Positions 1 through 9,208 of a DNA stretch of 64,000 nt are shown in pieces; positions within the stretch are counted from its first letter, which is position 1, and the number at the start of each line of letters is the position of its first letter. Below the pieces are notes generated by a model. That model saw only the letters and a list, made by a program, of their open reading frames with translations, had not been told where the DNA came from and did no database searches. Position numbers and translations under genes: made by a program. Origin of the DNA: Pseudaestuariivita atlantica (GTDB lineage Bacteria; Pseudomonadota; Alphaproteobacteria; Rhodobacterales; Rhodobacteraceae); NCBI RefSeq assembly GCF_001205715.1, contig NZ_AQQZ01000003.1, forward strand, positions 1 to 64,000, given 5' to 3'.

Positions 1-84
1 AAACAAGCGAAACGTGCTCGATTCGCCGACAGCCCCATTACGGCATCTTTTACGAAAATCGCATCCGCCTACCCCCTCACCGCA

Positions 85-717
85 TCACCCCCGCACCAGC
101 AGCACATCCATCCCCGCCGCCCGTGCCGCCGCGACGCCTTGCGTCGAATCCTCGATCACCAACGTGTCGCGCGCCTGGACCTGCAACCGGCGGGCGGCGG
201 TGGCGAAGATGTCGGGGGAGGGTTTGGGGGGCAGGCCGTCGGAGATGCTCACGATCAGGCGGATGGCGTCAGACAGGCCCGTGGCGGTCAGGGAGGCGCT
301 GGCCACCGCGGTCTCGGCATTGGTGCCGACGGCGACCGGCACCAGTGACGAGACCCGCATCAGCAGGTCGGCCATCCGCGGGATCGGGCGGACAAGGTGC
401 ACGTGGTCGCCGAAGGCCGCGATGCTGTCGGCGACGGCGCGGGGGACGTCGAAACCGGGGCCCGCGGCATCGGCGAATTCGGACAAGAGCGAATGGCGGT
501 CCAGCCCGGTCCGCTGGCGGTACCAGTCCCTGTCCAGCACCTCGCCCTGCGCCGCGACAGCATCCTGGAAGGCGCGGAAATGCGCATCGGCGCTTTCGAC
601 CAGCGTGCCGTCGCAATCAAACACCACGGCGGCATAGCCGCGCGTAGTGATCAGCGCCTCCCAGTCGCTTTCGGGCAGGCGGCGTGTGCCGTCTGCATCG
701 TGGAATTCCGCATACAT
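85..717 (-). CDS. HAD-family phosphatase (210 aa)
   Basis: Haloacid-dehalogenase-type hydrolase, likely acting on a small phosphorylated metabolite in the cytoplasm. Motif I is VVFDCDGTL with the nucleophile pair Asp34/Asp36; motif II is the PVAVGTNAE stretch; motifs III/IV are KPSPDIF and LVIEDSTQGV. The insert after motif I is the helical cap of the beta-phosphoglucomutase/phosphoglycolate phosphatase subgroup. The ATG at 717 gives an N-terminal extension of about 30 residues before motif I. The gene is divergent from the ABC transporter that starts at 966 and may share its role, since two more phosphatase-family genes lie at the transporter's other end. Substrate unknown; family assignment is firm. 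Confidence 0.85.
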   Translation of the reverse strand: MYAEFHDADGTRRLPESDWEALITTRGYAAVVFDCDGTLVESADAHFRAFQDAVAAQGEVLDRDWYRQRTGLDRHSLLSEFADAAGPGFDVPRAVADSIAAFGDHVHLVRPIPRMADLLMRVSSLVPVAVGTNAETAVASASLTATGLSDAIRLIVSISDGLPPKPSPDIFATAARRLQVQARDTLVIEDSTQGVAAARAAGMDVLLVRG

Positions 718-965
718 GCGCAGTCCCCGGATTGCAGGTCGTCGGGTGCCGGCGCGGCCACCGCTTGCGCGTCACCCGGCCAACATGGCTGCAATTATGC
801 GCATGATAAACCTCTGAATACTATGAAAAGATCGCGGCGACGCCGATCTTTCCGGCGCTGGCCCCGGCCCGTTCCCGCCGCTTCCTGCCGCCATTTAACA
901 GGCGAATTTCGTTGCCAGAATTGGAAATCGGTGGTCAGCTTGGGGAATTAATTTGGGAGGAAGTC
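718..965. promoter_or_regulatory. Divergent intergenic region, HAD gene / ABC transporter
   Basis: This 248-bp gap separates two divergent genes, so it must hold the promoters of both. It is AT-richer than its surroundings from about 795 to 835, where a TACTAT-like -10 candidate and an ATGCGCAT octamer palindrome occur. A clear ribosome-binding site, GGGAGG at 955-960, precedes the ATG at 966. I see no strong operator. Confidence 0.4.
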
Positions 966-1991
966 ATGAAAAAGATCAAAGCAACTATTGCCAGCTCGAT
1001 GGTTTTGTTCGCCGCGTCTGCGGGCGCGTCCTATGCCGACAGCCTGACACTCTATTGCTCTGCACAGGAAGACTGGTGCCAGCTGATGGCGCGCAGCTTC
1101 GAGGACGCGACCGGCATCGACGTGGACATGACGCGCAAGTCCTCGGGCGAGACCTTTGCCCAGATCCGCGCCGAATCGTCCAACCCCAAGGGGGACGTCT
1201 GGTGGGGCGGCACCGGTGACCCGCACCTGCAGGCCGCCGAGGAAGGCCTGACCATGGAATACATGTCGCCGATGCGCGACCAGCTGCATGACTGGGCGAT
1301 CAGCCAGGCCGAAAGCGCGGGCAACAAGACCATCGGGATCTATTCCGGCGCGCTTGGCTACGGCTACAACACCGATCTGGCGGCGGCCAACAACCTGCCC
1401 GAACCGTCCTGCTGGAAGGACCTGCTGAAGCCGGAATACAAGGGCCACGTGCAGATGGCGAACCCCAACTCGTCGGGCACGGCCTATACCACGCTGGCGT
1501 CGATGGTGCAGATCTTCGGCGAGGATGAAGGCTTCGAGTTCATGAAGGGCCTGCACAAGAACATCAACCAGTACACCAAGTCCGGCTCGGCTCCGATCAA
1601 GGCCGCCGCCCGAGGCGAGAACACGATCGGCATCGTGTTCATGCACGACGCGGTCAAACAGGCGGTCGCGGGCTTCCCGATCAAGGTCGTCGCCCCCTGC
1701 GAGGGCACCGGGTACGAGATCGGGTCGATGTCGATCATCGACGGCGCGCGCAACGAGGACGAGGCCAAGCAATTCTACGACTGGGCGCTGAGCGCCGAGG
1801 CGCAGAACCTCGCCCTGCAGGTGAACGCGTTCCAGGTGCCGTCGAACACCGGCGCGCAGACATCGGACAGCGCGCCCGACATGTCGACGATCAAGCTGAT
1901 CGACTACGACTTCAAGAAGTACGGGTCGTCCGACGAACGCAAGCGGCTGCTGCGGAAGTGGGATGAAGAGGTGTCTGTCCTGCCGCAGTAA
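966..1991 (+). CDS. ABC transporter substrate-binding protein, AfuA/FbpA type (341 aa)
   Basis: Periplasmic binding protein of the AfuA/FbpA/phosphonate-binding superfamily. The ATG at 966 follows GGGAGG and opens a signal peptide that ends near ASYA-DSL (residues 1-24). The mature part begins with the typical SLTLYCSAQEDW strand and contains GDVWWGGTGDPHLQAA and an HD pair (His227-Asp228 in GIVFMHDA). Glu251 lies 24 residues after His227. As I recall, AfuA of Actinobacillus, long called an iron binder but shown to bind hexose phosphates, uses a His-Asp pair and a Glu with that spacing. The twin-tyrosine iron site of FbpA is not apparent. It is followed with no gap by the permease gene. The ligand could still be iron or a phosphonate. 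Confidence 0.8.
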   Translation: MKKIKATIASSMVLFAASAGASYADSLTLYCSAQEDWCQLMARSFEDATGIDVDMTRKSSGETFAQIRAESSNPKGDVWWGGTGDPHLQAAEEGLTMEYMSPMRDQLHDWAISQAESAGNKTIGIYSGALGYGYNTDLAAANNLPEPSCWKDLLKPEYKGHVQMANPNSSGTAYTTLASMVQIFGEDEGFEFMKGLHKNINQYTKSGSAPIKAAARGENTIGIVFMHDAVKQAVAGFPIKVVAPCEGTGYEIGSMSIIDGARNEDEAKQFYDWALSAEAQNLALQVNAFQVPSNTGAQTSDSAPDMSTIKLIDYDFKKYGSSDERKRLLRKWDEEVSVLPQ

Positions 1992-4184
1992 GTGACTGAC
2001 GCCCCATCAAGAACGTCCCACCCGGTCCTGGTCTTCTGGATAATCGCCGGGTGGGTCGGTTTCCTCGTCCTGCCATGGTACATGGTGGATGGCGGACTCT
2101 GGTCGTTCGAATGGCTGGTCGACGGCTACCCGTTCGACGAGGATTACGCCCCCGCGGCCTTCCTGATCGCGCAGGGCGAAAAGACATGGCTGGCACCGCT
2201 TCTCGTGCCGCTTGCCCTTCCCCTGCTTGTGGTGCGGCGCCCGAAATCCGATCCGCTTTTCGCGCGCATCCTCATCCTGTCGGGCGCGCTGGGGTTCGGA
2301 TGGCTGATCGCGCAGGGCTTCGGCATCGGCATTCGCGGCTTCACCTTCGACTGGCTGAAGGCGCTTTTCGGAGAGCCCCGGATCCGCCAGTTCGGCATGG
2401 GCTATGGCGCGATGTTCTCTGCCACGGCCTTCCTTTTCCTGCTCACGCAGGGCATTGCCGCGCGGGGCGCGATCAACGGTGATGTCTTCGTGGTCAGCGC
2501 GATCGGGGGCGTGATCGCGATCGTCACAACTTTCGTCTTCTTCCCCATCGCCAACATGCTGTTCGCCGCCTTCGTGACCGAAGACGGCTCCTATTCGCTG
2601 ACGGTCTTCGCGGCCAAGTTCTTCGACGACCGGTTATGGGGGCTGGGCTGCCTGTGGGGCGCGCGGTGCGGGGCGGCGTGGAATTCCCTGTTCCTCGCCG
2701 TGATCGTGGGCTTCGTCACGACGATCCTCGGCCTGTGTTTCGCGCTGGTCGTGACGCGGTCGGGCTTTCGCTACAAGCGTGCCGTGCGGGCACTGACGGT
2801 CCTGCCGATCATCACCCCGCCCTTCGTGATCGGGCTGGCGCTGATCCTGCTGTTCGGCCTGTCGGGATCGGTGACGGTGTTTCTTGCGGACCTGTTCGGC
2901 GTGCAGCCCACGCGGTGGCTGTACGGGATGCCGGGCATCCTGATCGCGCAGACGCTGGCCTTCACGCCCATCGCCTTCCTCGTCCTGATCGGCGTGGTCG
3001 AGGGCGTCTCCCCCTCGATGGAGGAAGCGGCGCAGACGCTTCGCGCCAGCCGCTGGCAGACCTTCCGCACCGTGTCGCTACCGCTGATGCGGCCGGGGCT
3101 CGCCAACGCCTTCCTGCTGGGCTTCATCGAATCCATGGCCGATTTCGGCAACCCGCTGGTCCTTGGCGGCAATTTCGACGTGCTGTCGACCGAGATCTTC
3201 TTTGCCATCGTCGGCGCGCAATACGACCAGGGCCGGGCCGCCGTACTGGCCATGGTGCTCTTGTTCTTCACGCTGTCGGCCTTCTACGCGCAGCGCGCGT
3301 GGCTGGGCAGGAAAAGCTATACCACCGTGACCGGCAAGGGCGATGCCGGGGTGCACCCCCTGATGCCCACTGGCCTGTCGATGCCGGTGACGACCATCGC
3401 GCTTGTCTGGGCGTTCTTCACGGCGGTGGTCTATGGCATGATCGTCTATGGCAGCGTGGTCGAGTTGTGGGGCGTCAACAACTCGCTCACCTTCAAGCAT
3501 TACGTCACCGCCTTCAGCGTCCGGTTCGAGGAAGAGGGTATCCGCTGGACCGGTGCGGCATGGGACAGTTTCTGGACCACCATCACCATCGCGGCCATCG
3601 CCGCCCCGCTTACGGCGGCGGTGGGCCTTGTGACGGCCTACCTGCTGACCCGGCAGAATTTCGCGGGCAAGAACGCATTCGAATTCGGCACGATGCTCAG
3701 TTTTGCCATTCCGGGCACGGTGATCGGCGTCAGCTATATCCTCGCCTTCAACGTCCCCCCGATCGAGATCACCGGCACCGGTGTCATCCTTGTCGTCAGC
3801 TTCATCTTCCGGAACCTGCCGGTCGGCGTGCGGGCCGGAATCGCGTCGATGAGCCAGCTCGACAAGTCGCTCGATGAATCGTCGCTCACGCTGGGCGCGA
3901 ATTCGTGGCAGACCTTCCGCCGGGTGATCCTGCCGCTCCTGCGGCCAGCGATCCTTGCCGCGCTGGTCTACAGTTTCGTGCGCGCCATGACGGCGATCTC
4001 GGCCGTGATCTTCCTTGTCTCGGCCCGCTACGACATGGCGACCAGCTATATCATCGGGCGGGTCGAGAACAACGATTACGGCCTCGCCATCGCCTATTCG
4101 ACCACGCTGATCTTCGTGATGCTGGCGGCGGTCGGCCTGCTGCAAGTGCTGGTGGGCCGCGTTCAGATCGGCCGACGGAGCTAG
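1992..4184 (+). CDS. ABC transporter permease, fused two-domain (730 aa)
   Basis: Inner-membrane permease with two fused binding-protein-dependent transport domains, the architecture of AfuB/FbpB. The GTG start at 1992 directly follows the stop of the binding-protein gene. There are many hydrophobic segments. Two EAA-type loops that contact the ATPase are visible: EEAAQTLRASRWQTFRTVSLP in the first half and DESSLTLGANSWQTFRRVILP in the second. The N-terminal 200 residues hold extra membrane segments before the first permease domain. One polypeptide therefore probably forms the whole channel, with two copies of the ATPase encoded next. Substrate inferred only from context. Confidence 0.85.
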   Translation: MTDAPSRTSHPVLVFWIIAGWVGFLVLPWYMVDGGLWSFEWLVDGYPFDEDYAPAAFLIAQGEKTWLAPLLVPLALPLLVVRRPKSDPLFARILILSGALGFGWLIAQGFGIGIRGFTFDWLKALFGEPRIRQFGMGYGAMFSATAFLFLLTQGIAARGAINGDVFVVSAIGGVIAIVTTFVFFPIANMLFAAFVTEDGSYSLTVFAAKFFDDRLWGLGCLWGARCGAAWNSLFLAVIVGFVTTILGLCFALVVTRSGFRYKRAVRALTVLPIITPPFVIGLALILLFGLSGSVTVFLADLFGVQPTRWLYGMPGILIAQTLAFTPIAFLVLIGVVEGVSPSMEEAAQTLRASRWQTFRTVSLPLMRPGLANAFLLGFIESMADFGNPLVLGGNFDVLSTEIFFAIVGAQYDQGRAAVLAMVLLFFTLSAFYAQRAWLGRKSYTTVTGKGDAGVHPLMPTGLSMPVTTIALVWAFFTAVVYGMIVYGSVVELWGVNNSLTFKHYVTAFSVRFEEEGIRWTGAAWDSFWTTITIAAIAAPLTAAVGLVTAYLLTRQNFAGKNAFEFGTMLSFAIPGTVIGVSYILAFNVPPIEITGTGVILVVSFIFRNLPVGVRAGIASMSQLDKSLDESSLTLGANSWQTFRRVILPLLRPAILAALVYSFVRAMTAISAVIFLVSARYDMATSYIIGRVENNDYGLAIAYSTTLIFVMLAAVGLLQVLVGRVQIGRRS

Positions 4185-4204
4185 CCTGCCATGGAGTGTC
4201 CCGC

Positions 4205-5278
4205 ATGAGCGAACCCACCATCAGTTCCAAGGCCGCCCCGGTGCGGTTCGAAGGGGTGTCGAAGGTGTTCGGCAAGGATGTCGTCGCCGTCGACGCGATC
4301 GACCTGCATGTCGACGCGGGCAAGCTCGTCACCCTTCTGGGCCCGTCCGGCTGCGGCAAGACGACGACCCTGCGGATGATCGCGGGGCTGGAGATGGCAA
4401 GCTCGGGCCGCATCTTCATCGGCGACAGGGACGTCACCACCCTGCCCGCCACCGACCGCGACGTGACGATGGTGTTCCAGTCCTACGCGCTCTTCCCGCA
4501 CATGACGGTGCTTGAAAACGTCAGGTACGGCCTGACCTTCTCGGGCTTCGGCAAGGAGGAGGCGCGCAGCCGCGCGCAGGCGGGGCTTGACCTTGTCGGG
4601 CTGAAGGGGTTCGGCGGCAGGCTTCCGTCGGAGTTGTCGGGCGGGCAACAGCAGCGGGTGGCCGTGGCGCGCGCGCTGGTTCTCGAACCGCAGGTCCTGC
4701 TGTTCGACGAACCCCTGTCGAACCTCGACGCGAAACTGCGCCGGCAGGTGCGCGAGGACATCCGCGCGATCCAGCAGGACCTTGGCCTGACGGTGGTCTA
4801 CGTCACCCACGACCAGGAAGAGGCGCTGGCCGTGTCCGACGAAATCGTCGTGATGCGCAACGCGGCCATCGCGCAGAAGGGCACCCCGCGCGAATTGTAC
4901 GATGCGCCGAACGACACCTTCGTGGCCGACTTCATCGGCGAGGCCAACCTGCTGGCCTGCATCATCGTCGCGGTCGAGGGCGACATGGCCGTGATCGAGA
5001 TCGAAGGCTACCGGTACCGCCTCCCCGGCCGGAGCCTCCCCGCTGGACCCGCGACGCTGGCTGTCCGGCCCTCGCGCATCCGGTTCGGGGACGATACGGG
5101 GATCCCGGCCACGATATCGAAGGCGACCTATGTGGGCGTGCGCATGGAATACACGCTGACCGGCGCCTTCGGGCAGGTCTTCGCGGTTCAGGACGACGTC
5201 GACGACCCGCTGGAGCCCGGCACCGAGGTCCGGATGACATTCGCGGAACGCGGGCCGGTCCTCTTGCCCGGCGGGTAG
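4205..5278 (+). CDS. ABC transporter ATP-binding protein, AfuC/FbpC/PotA type (357 aa)
   Basis: ATPase of the CUT1/MOI-type importers. Walker A is GPSGCGKTT, the signature is LSGGQQQRVAVARAL, Walker B is VLLFDEPLSNLDAKLR, and the switch histidine is in YVTHDQEEAL. The C-terminal ~120 residues form a TOBE-like regulatory domain. I chose the ATG at 4205 because the conserved sequence begins about 15 residues later. It lies 20 bp after the permease stop in the same operon. Any ATPase of this subfamily would look like this, so it does not identify the substrate. Confidence 0.9.
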   Translation: MSEPTISSKAAPVRFEGVSKVFGKDVVAVDAIDLHVDAGKLVTLLGPSGCGKTTTLRMIAGLEMASSGRIFIGDRDVTTLPATDRDVTMVFQSYALFPHMTVLENVRYGLTFSGFGKEEARSRAQAGLDLVGLKGFGGRLPSELSGGQQQRVAVARALVLEPQVLLFDEPLSNLDAKLRRQVREDIRAIQQDLGLTVVYVTHDQEEALAVSDEIVVMRNAAIAQKGTPRELYDAPNDTFVADFIGEANLLACIIVAVEGDMAVIEIEGYRYRLPGRSLPAGPATLAVRPSRIRFGDDTGIPATISKATYVGVRMEYTLTGAFGQVFAVQDDVDDPLEPGTEVRMTFAERGPVLLPGG

Positions 5279-5281
5279 GAT

Positions 5282-5848
5282 GTGGCCCGGCTGATCGTCG
5301 CCACCCATCCCGAGGTCGTGGTCGACCCCGCCATCCCGGTCACCGACTGGCGGCTGAGCGACGCGGGCCGCGCCCGTGCGGAGGCGCTGGCGCGGTCGGA
5401 CCTGCTCCGCTCGGTCGGGGCGATCTGGTCCAGCACCGAACGCAAGGCGCGGGAGACCGCCGCGATCCTTGCCGCGCCGCGCGGGCTCGCCGTGCAGACC
5501 GACGCGCGGCTGGGTGAGAACGACCGCAGCGCAACCGGCTACCTGCCGCCTTCGCGGTTCGAGGCCGCCGCCGATGCCTTCTTCGCCAAACCGGAACGCA
5601 GCTTTCGCGGCTGGGAAACCGCGCAAGCCGCGCAAGAGCGGATCGTCACCGCCGTCCGCGCCATCGTCGCGGGCCATGCCGCGCTAGACCTTGCCATCGT
5701 AACCCATGGCGCGGTCGGCACCCTGCTGTGGTGCCACCTGCGCGACGCGCGGATCGACCGGGCGTTCGACCAGCCGGGACAGGGCCACCTGTGGTGCGCC
5801 GACCTTGAGGGGCTTTTCCCCGATACCGGCTGGCGCCCCTTCCCCTAG
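5282..5848 (+). CDS. Histidine phosphatase superfamily protein (188 aa)
   Basis: Phosphoglycerate-mutase-like phosphatase. GTG start 3 bp after the ATPase stop, so it is the last gene of the transporter operon. Family signs are DWRLSDAGRARAEAL, SSTERKARETAAIL and the second catalytic-site histidine in IVTHGAVGTLL. The first motif is degenerate: the usual Arg-His-Gly reads ATHPE here, so the presumed nucleophilic histidine is kept but the preceding arginine is Thr. Activity may therefore be altered. Its 3' end overlaps the convergent inositol-monophosphatase gene by 4 bp. Co-transcription with an importer suggests it acts on the imported ligand or a derivative. Confidence 0.8.
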   Translation: MARLIVATHPEVVVDPAIPVTDWRLSDAGRARAEALARSDLLRSVGAIWSSTERKARETAAILAAPRGLAVQTDARLGENDRSATGYLPPSRFEAAADAFFAKPERSFRGWETAQAAQERIVTAVRAIVAGHAALDLAIVTHGAVGTLLWCHLRDARIDRAFDQPGQGHLWCADLEGLFPDTGWRPFP

Positions 5849-6639
5849 CCGCCCCAGGCGCGGTCGCAGATGCCAACAAGCTCCGGAAAGACGTCGGGCG
5901 TGCCGACCACCACGCGCCCGCCCCTGCGGATCATCTCCTGCGCGTCCTGATCCTCGACCCGCCCACCGGCCTCGGCGATCATCAGCTGCCCGGCAAGGCA
6001 ATCCCACGCGTTCATGTGCTCCTCGACATAGCCCAGCAACCGCCCCGCCGCGACATAGGCCAGCGACAGCGCGCCGCTGGCATTGCGGTGATACATCGCG
6101 CCGCGTTCGATGAGGTCGGCGATGACGGGCAGGATATGCGCCGCCTCAACCCGGTTCGAATACCCGACCGACACCGTCCCGGCATCAAGCGGCACGCCCG
6201 CCGCGACCGACAGCGCCTTGCCGTTCAGCGTCGCCCCCGCGCCGCGTTCCGCGGCATAGGTCTCGTCCACGTTGGGATCGCGGATGACGCCGATCCGGGT
6301 CGTTCCGCCCGTGACGCCGGCCAGCACGATAGTCCATGCGGGGATGCCGTTCACGAAATTCGTCGTGCCGTCGATGGGGTCGATCACCCAGTCGAACCCG
6401 CTGGTGCCGGACCTTGCCCCGTGCTCCTCCCCGAACACGCCGTCCTCGGGCCACGCGGCAGAGATCTCGTCGCGGATGAAGACCTCGACGGCCTTGTCAG
6501 CCTCGCTCACCCAGTCCTGCGCGCCCTTGCTGTCGACCTTGAGGTTCTCGCGGTCGCGGAAATAGGCCAGTGCGCGTTCGCCGGCGGCGTGGCAGACCTC
6601 CTCGGCAAACGCCTTCCGGCTTGAGACATCTTCGACCAT
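5845..6639 (-). CDS. Inositol monophosphatase family protein (264 aa)
   Basis: Metal-dependent phosphomonoesterase of the IMPase/CysQ/HisN superfamily. The catalytic elements are visible: FGEEHG (metal-binding glutamate), WVIDPIDGTTNFV (the DPxDGT motif) and the C-terminal NAWDCLAGQLMIAEAGG (the WD motif). I prefer the ATG at 6639; a GTG two codons upstream is also possible and further upstream codons look non-homologous. It converges on the histidine-phosphatase gene with a 4-bp overlap. Possible substrates include inositol phosphates, histidinol phosphate and 3'-phosphoadenosine 5'-phosphate; the sequence alone does not decide. Confidence 0.88.
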   Translation of the reverse strand: MVEDVSSRKAFAEEVCHAAGERALAYFRDRENLKVDSKGAQDWVSEADKAVEVFIRDEISAAWPEDGVFGEEHGARSGTSGFDWVIDPIDGTTNFVNGIPAWTIVLAGVTGGTTRIGVIRDPNVDETYAAERGAGATLNGKALSVAAGVPLDAGTVSVGYSNRVEAAHILPVIADLIERGAMYHRNASGALSLAYVAAGRLLGYVEEHMNAWDCLAGQLMIAEAGGRVEDQDAQEMIRRGGRVVVGTPDVFPELVGICDRAWGG

Positions 6640-6762
6640 ATCCACCCCCGTCCGGTTGCACCCCTCGGATGCTACCGCCGAACGCGGACAAACGACACCG
6701 GGTTTCCCGCTGTAGATGGCAAGCCACCCGGCGAGGCGCGGGGCCGCCACCGCCGGGCCGGT

Positions 6763-7806
6763 TCAGATAATCTCGTCCTCGTCGAACATCGGGTCGTCGC
6801 CCAGCTGGCTTTCAAGGTCCTCGACCGCGCCCTCGGCCTCGGTCATGGATTTGACCCGGCCGATATGGAAGACCGCGTCGCCTTCGTTCACGACCGGCAT
6901 CACGGCGCGGCCCACGATGATGCCCGAGAACGGCGCGAGGATCTCTTTCTCCTGTTCGCCGAACGGGTCCGACACCGCGGCCAGAAGCTCGCCCCTGCGG
7001 ACAAGGGCGCCGTCGGATTTGAAGATGCGCAACAGGCCCCCCATCGGGGCGCGCACCCACTTGCTGGACGTGCAGAATTGCGGCGTGCCCTTCGGTTTCG
7101 CAACGCCCCTGCGAGAGATCATGCCCTGGTCGTGCATGACCCGCAGAACGCCCGCGACGCCCGCGCGGATCGTGAACTCGTCGAACCGCAGGCCCTCGCC
7201 GCCCTCGAACAACAGGATCGGTTTGCCGATGGCGCGCGCGGCGTGCCGGAGGGAGCCGTCCCGAAGCGGGGATTTCATGACCACCGGGGCGCCGAACACC
7301 TCGGCCAGTTTCTGCATGGCATCGTCCCCCGGCGAGACACGCACCTGCGGGTAGTTCGTCCGGTGAATGGCGGCCGAGTGCAGGTCGATCCCGATATCGG
7401 CGCGCGTGACGATATCGGTCATGAACCGGTTGGCCAGCCGCGCCGCCAGCGACCCCGTCTCGCTGCCGGGAAAGCAGCGGTTCAGGTCACGCCGGTCCGG
7501 CAGGTACCGCGAATGGTTGATCAGGCCATAGGCGTTGACGATGGGCACGGCCAGCAACGTGCCCTTGAGCGTATTCAGCGATTTCGACGCGAGGATCCGC
7601 CGGATGATCTCCACCCCGATCACCTCGTCGCCGTGGATCGCGCCACTGACGAACATCACCGGTCCGGGCACCTTGCCATGCACCACGTGCACCGACATCG
7701 AGATCGGCGTGTGGTCCGACAGGACGCTGACCGGGATATCCACCGTCTTGCGGGTTCCCGGTGCAACGTCCCTGCCGGCAATCCGGAAGGGCTGGACCTT
7801 CGGCAT
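6763..7806 (-). CDS. Succinylglutamate desuccinylase/aspartoacylase-family (M14-like) hydrolase (347 aa)
   Basis: Zinc-dependent amidohydrolase of the AstE/AspA family, which shares the carboxypeptidase M14 fold. Zinc-binding His58 and Glu61 lie in SGAIHGDEVIGVE; DIGIDLHSAAI holds the probable third ligand. The C-terminal 90 residues are a beta-rich domain typical of this family. It is the last gene of the mgtE-rimB-rimK operon: its ATG overlaps the rimK stop in TGATG. Because RimK adds glutamates to protein tails and M14-fold enzymes can remove them, a role in trimming RimK products is conceivable, but that is inference. N-acyl amino acids are the alternative substrates. Confidence 0.8.
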   Translation of the reverse strand: MPKVQPFRIAGRDVAPGTRKTVDIPVSVLSDHTPISMSVHVVHGKVPGPVMFVSGAIHGDEVIGVEIIRRILASKSLNTLKGTLLAVPIVNAYGLINHSRYLPDRRDLNRCFPGSETGSLAARLANRFMTDIVTRADIGIDLHSAAIHRTNYPQVRVSPGDDAMQKLAEVFGAPVVMKSPLRDGSLRHAARAIGKPILLFEGGEGLRFDEFTIRAGVAGVLRVMHDQGMISRRGVAKPKGTPQFCTSSKWVRAPMGGLLRIFKSDGALVRRGELLAAVSDPFGEQEKEILAPFSGIIVGRAVMPVVNEGDAVFHIGRVKSMTEAEGAVEDLESQLGDDPMFDEDEII

Positions 7807-8711
7807 CAGCCGCGGCCCTTGGTGCGGGTCGTGCCCTTGGCCTGGTTCTTTTCAAGGAACTCGATCATCTTGCCCGCGATATCGAGCCCCGTGGCCTTTT
7901 CGACGCCTTCGAGACCGGGGGAGGAGTTGACCTCCATGATCACCGGGCCGTGGTTGGCGCGCAGCATGTCCACGCCGCAGGCATTCAGGCCCATGGACTT
8001 GGCCGCCCGCACCGCCGTCGCGCGCTCTTCCGCGCTGAGCTTGACGACCTGCGCGGAACCGCCCCGGTGCAGGTTCGACCGGAATTCGCCCTCGGCGCCC
8101 GTGCGTTTCATCGCCGCGATGACCTTGCCGCCCACCACGATGGCGCGGATGTCGGTGCCGCCGGCTTCCTTGATGAACTCCTGGATCAGGATGTTGGTGT
8201 TGGTCGCCCGGAAGGCCTCGAACACGGACTTGGCGGACCGGTTCGTGTCGGCCAGAACGACTCCAAGGCCCTGCGTGCCTTCGAGGAGCTTGATGACGAG
8301 GGGCGCGTCACCGGCCAGTTTCAGCACTTCCTCGGTCTGCTTCGCGTCATGGGCAAAGGTCGTGACCGGCAGGCCGATGCCGTCCCGCGCCATCAGCTGC
8401 ATCGACCGCAGCTTGTCCCGCGACCGGCCGATCGCGACGCTTTCGTTCAGGGGATAGACGCCCATCATCTCGAACTGGCGCAGCACGGCGGTCCCGTAGA
8501 ACGTGACCGACGCACCGATCCGCGGGATCACCGCGTCGTAGCCGGTCAGCTTGCTGCCGTTGTAATAGACCTCGGGCCGCCGCGACGCGATGTTCATGTA
8601 GCAACGCAGCGTGTCGATGATGTCGAGCTGATGGCCCCGCTCTTCAGCGGCTTCCTTCAGCCGCTGGTGCGAATAGAGTTTGGCATTCCGTGCCAGCATC
8701 GCGATTTTCAT
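7806..8711 (-). CDS. rimK: RimK-type ATP-grasp glutamate ligase (301 aa)
   Basis: ATP-grasp ligase that adds glutamates to the C-terminus of ribosomal protein S6 in Escherichia coli. Length (301 aa) matches the family. The N-terminus [18 protein letters not shown] is typical, as are the ATP-grasp elements [32 protein letters not shown] and the metal-binding end [16 protein letters not shown] at 8711 with an AGGAAA ribosome-binding site; it overlaps the stop of the upstream rimB-like gene by 4 bp (ATGA). A 12-residue basic tail ([11 protein letters not shown]) follows the core. Whether the target here is S6 cannot be read from the sequence. Confidence 0.93.
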   Translation of the reverse strand: MKIAMLARNAKLYSHQRLKEAAEERGHQLDIIDTLRCYMNIASRRPEVYYNGSKLTGYDAVIPRIGASVTFYGTAVLRQFEMMGVYPLNESVAIGRSRDKLRSMQLMARDGIGLPVTTFAHDAKQTEEVLKLAGDAPLVIKLLEGTQGLGVVLADTNRSAKSVFEAFRATNTNILIQEFIKEAGGTDIRAIVVGGKVIAAMKRTGAEGEFRSNLHRGGSAQVVKLSAEERATAVRAAKSMGLNACGVDMLRANHGPVIMEVNSSPGLEGVEKATGLDIAGKMIEFLEKNQAKGTTRTKGRG

Positions 8712-9208
8712 GATTTTTCCTTTCTTGGTGAATAGGAAGGCCTCTCTGAGACCAGGAATGTCTTCCGCGTGTGAACGGCGATGGCGTGGCTTTTCAGCGC
8801 CGCGCGCCCGACGATCATCGGGAAGGTCATGTTGGTTCTGTCGGCAAGCGAGATGTCGATCGTCCAGATGCGTTTTCCGAAACGCGCCTTGGTTTTCACG
8901 ACCAGACGTTCCTCGGGGATGCCGCTGGTATTCTTGATCTCCCGGACGTGGACGACCGGGGCCTCGACGGTGCGGAACCCGACCTCGGGGTTGTCCCAGT
9001 CGGGAAGGGTCTGGAACCGCACCCATTCGACGCCGTCGCGATCGAACAGCTCGATGTTTTCCGCATGGATGGCCGAGGTCCGCGCGCCGGTATCCAGCTT
9101 GGCCTTGATCTTTTCGACGCCAAGCTGGGGCAGGCAGACATATTCCATCCAGCCGAACAGGGCGACGCCTTGTTCCTGCGCAGTGGGTCGGGGGGTCATT
9201 TTCGTCAT
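8708..9208 (-). CDS. RimB-like putative ATP-dependent zinc protease family protein (166 aa)
   Basis: Member of the Zn_protease (PF05618) family, which includes RimB of pseudomonads, a partner of RimK. The conserved core is [17 protein letters not shown]; Asp39-Thr40-Gly41 is the DTG signature of retropepsin-like aspartic proteases, so the historical 'zinc protease' name may be misleading. The ATG at 9208 is fused to the mgtE stop (TGATG) and the stop overlaps the rimK start, so translation of all three is probably coupled. Conserved context with rimK supports a shared pathway; the chemical activity of the family is not settled by this sequence. Confidence 0.8.
   Translation of the reverse strand: MTKMTPRPTAQEQGVALFGWMEYVCLPQLGVEKIKAKLDTGARTSAIHAENIELFDRDGVEWVRFQTLPDWDNPEVGFRTVEAPVVHVREIKNTSGIPEERLVVKTKARFGKRIWTIDISLADRTNMTFPMIVGRAALKSHAIAVHTRKTFLVSERPSYSPRKEKS

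Noticed and set aside
966-5278. Ferric iron transporter FbpABC
   Set aside because: Overall architecture fits, but the twin-tyrosine iron site is not apparent and three phosphatase genes flank the operon. Kept only as an alternative.
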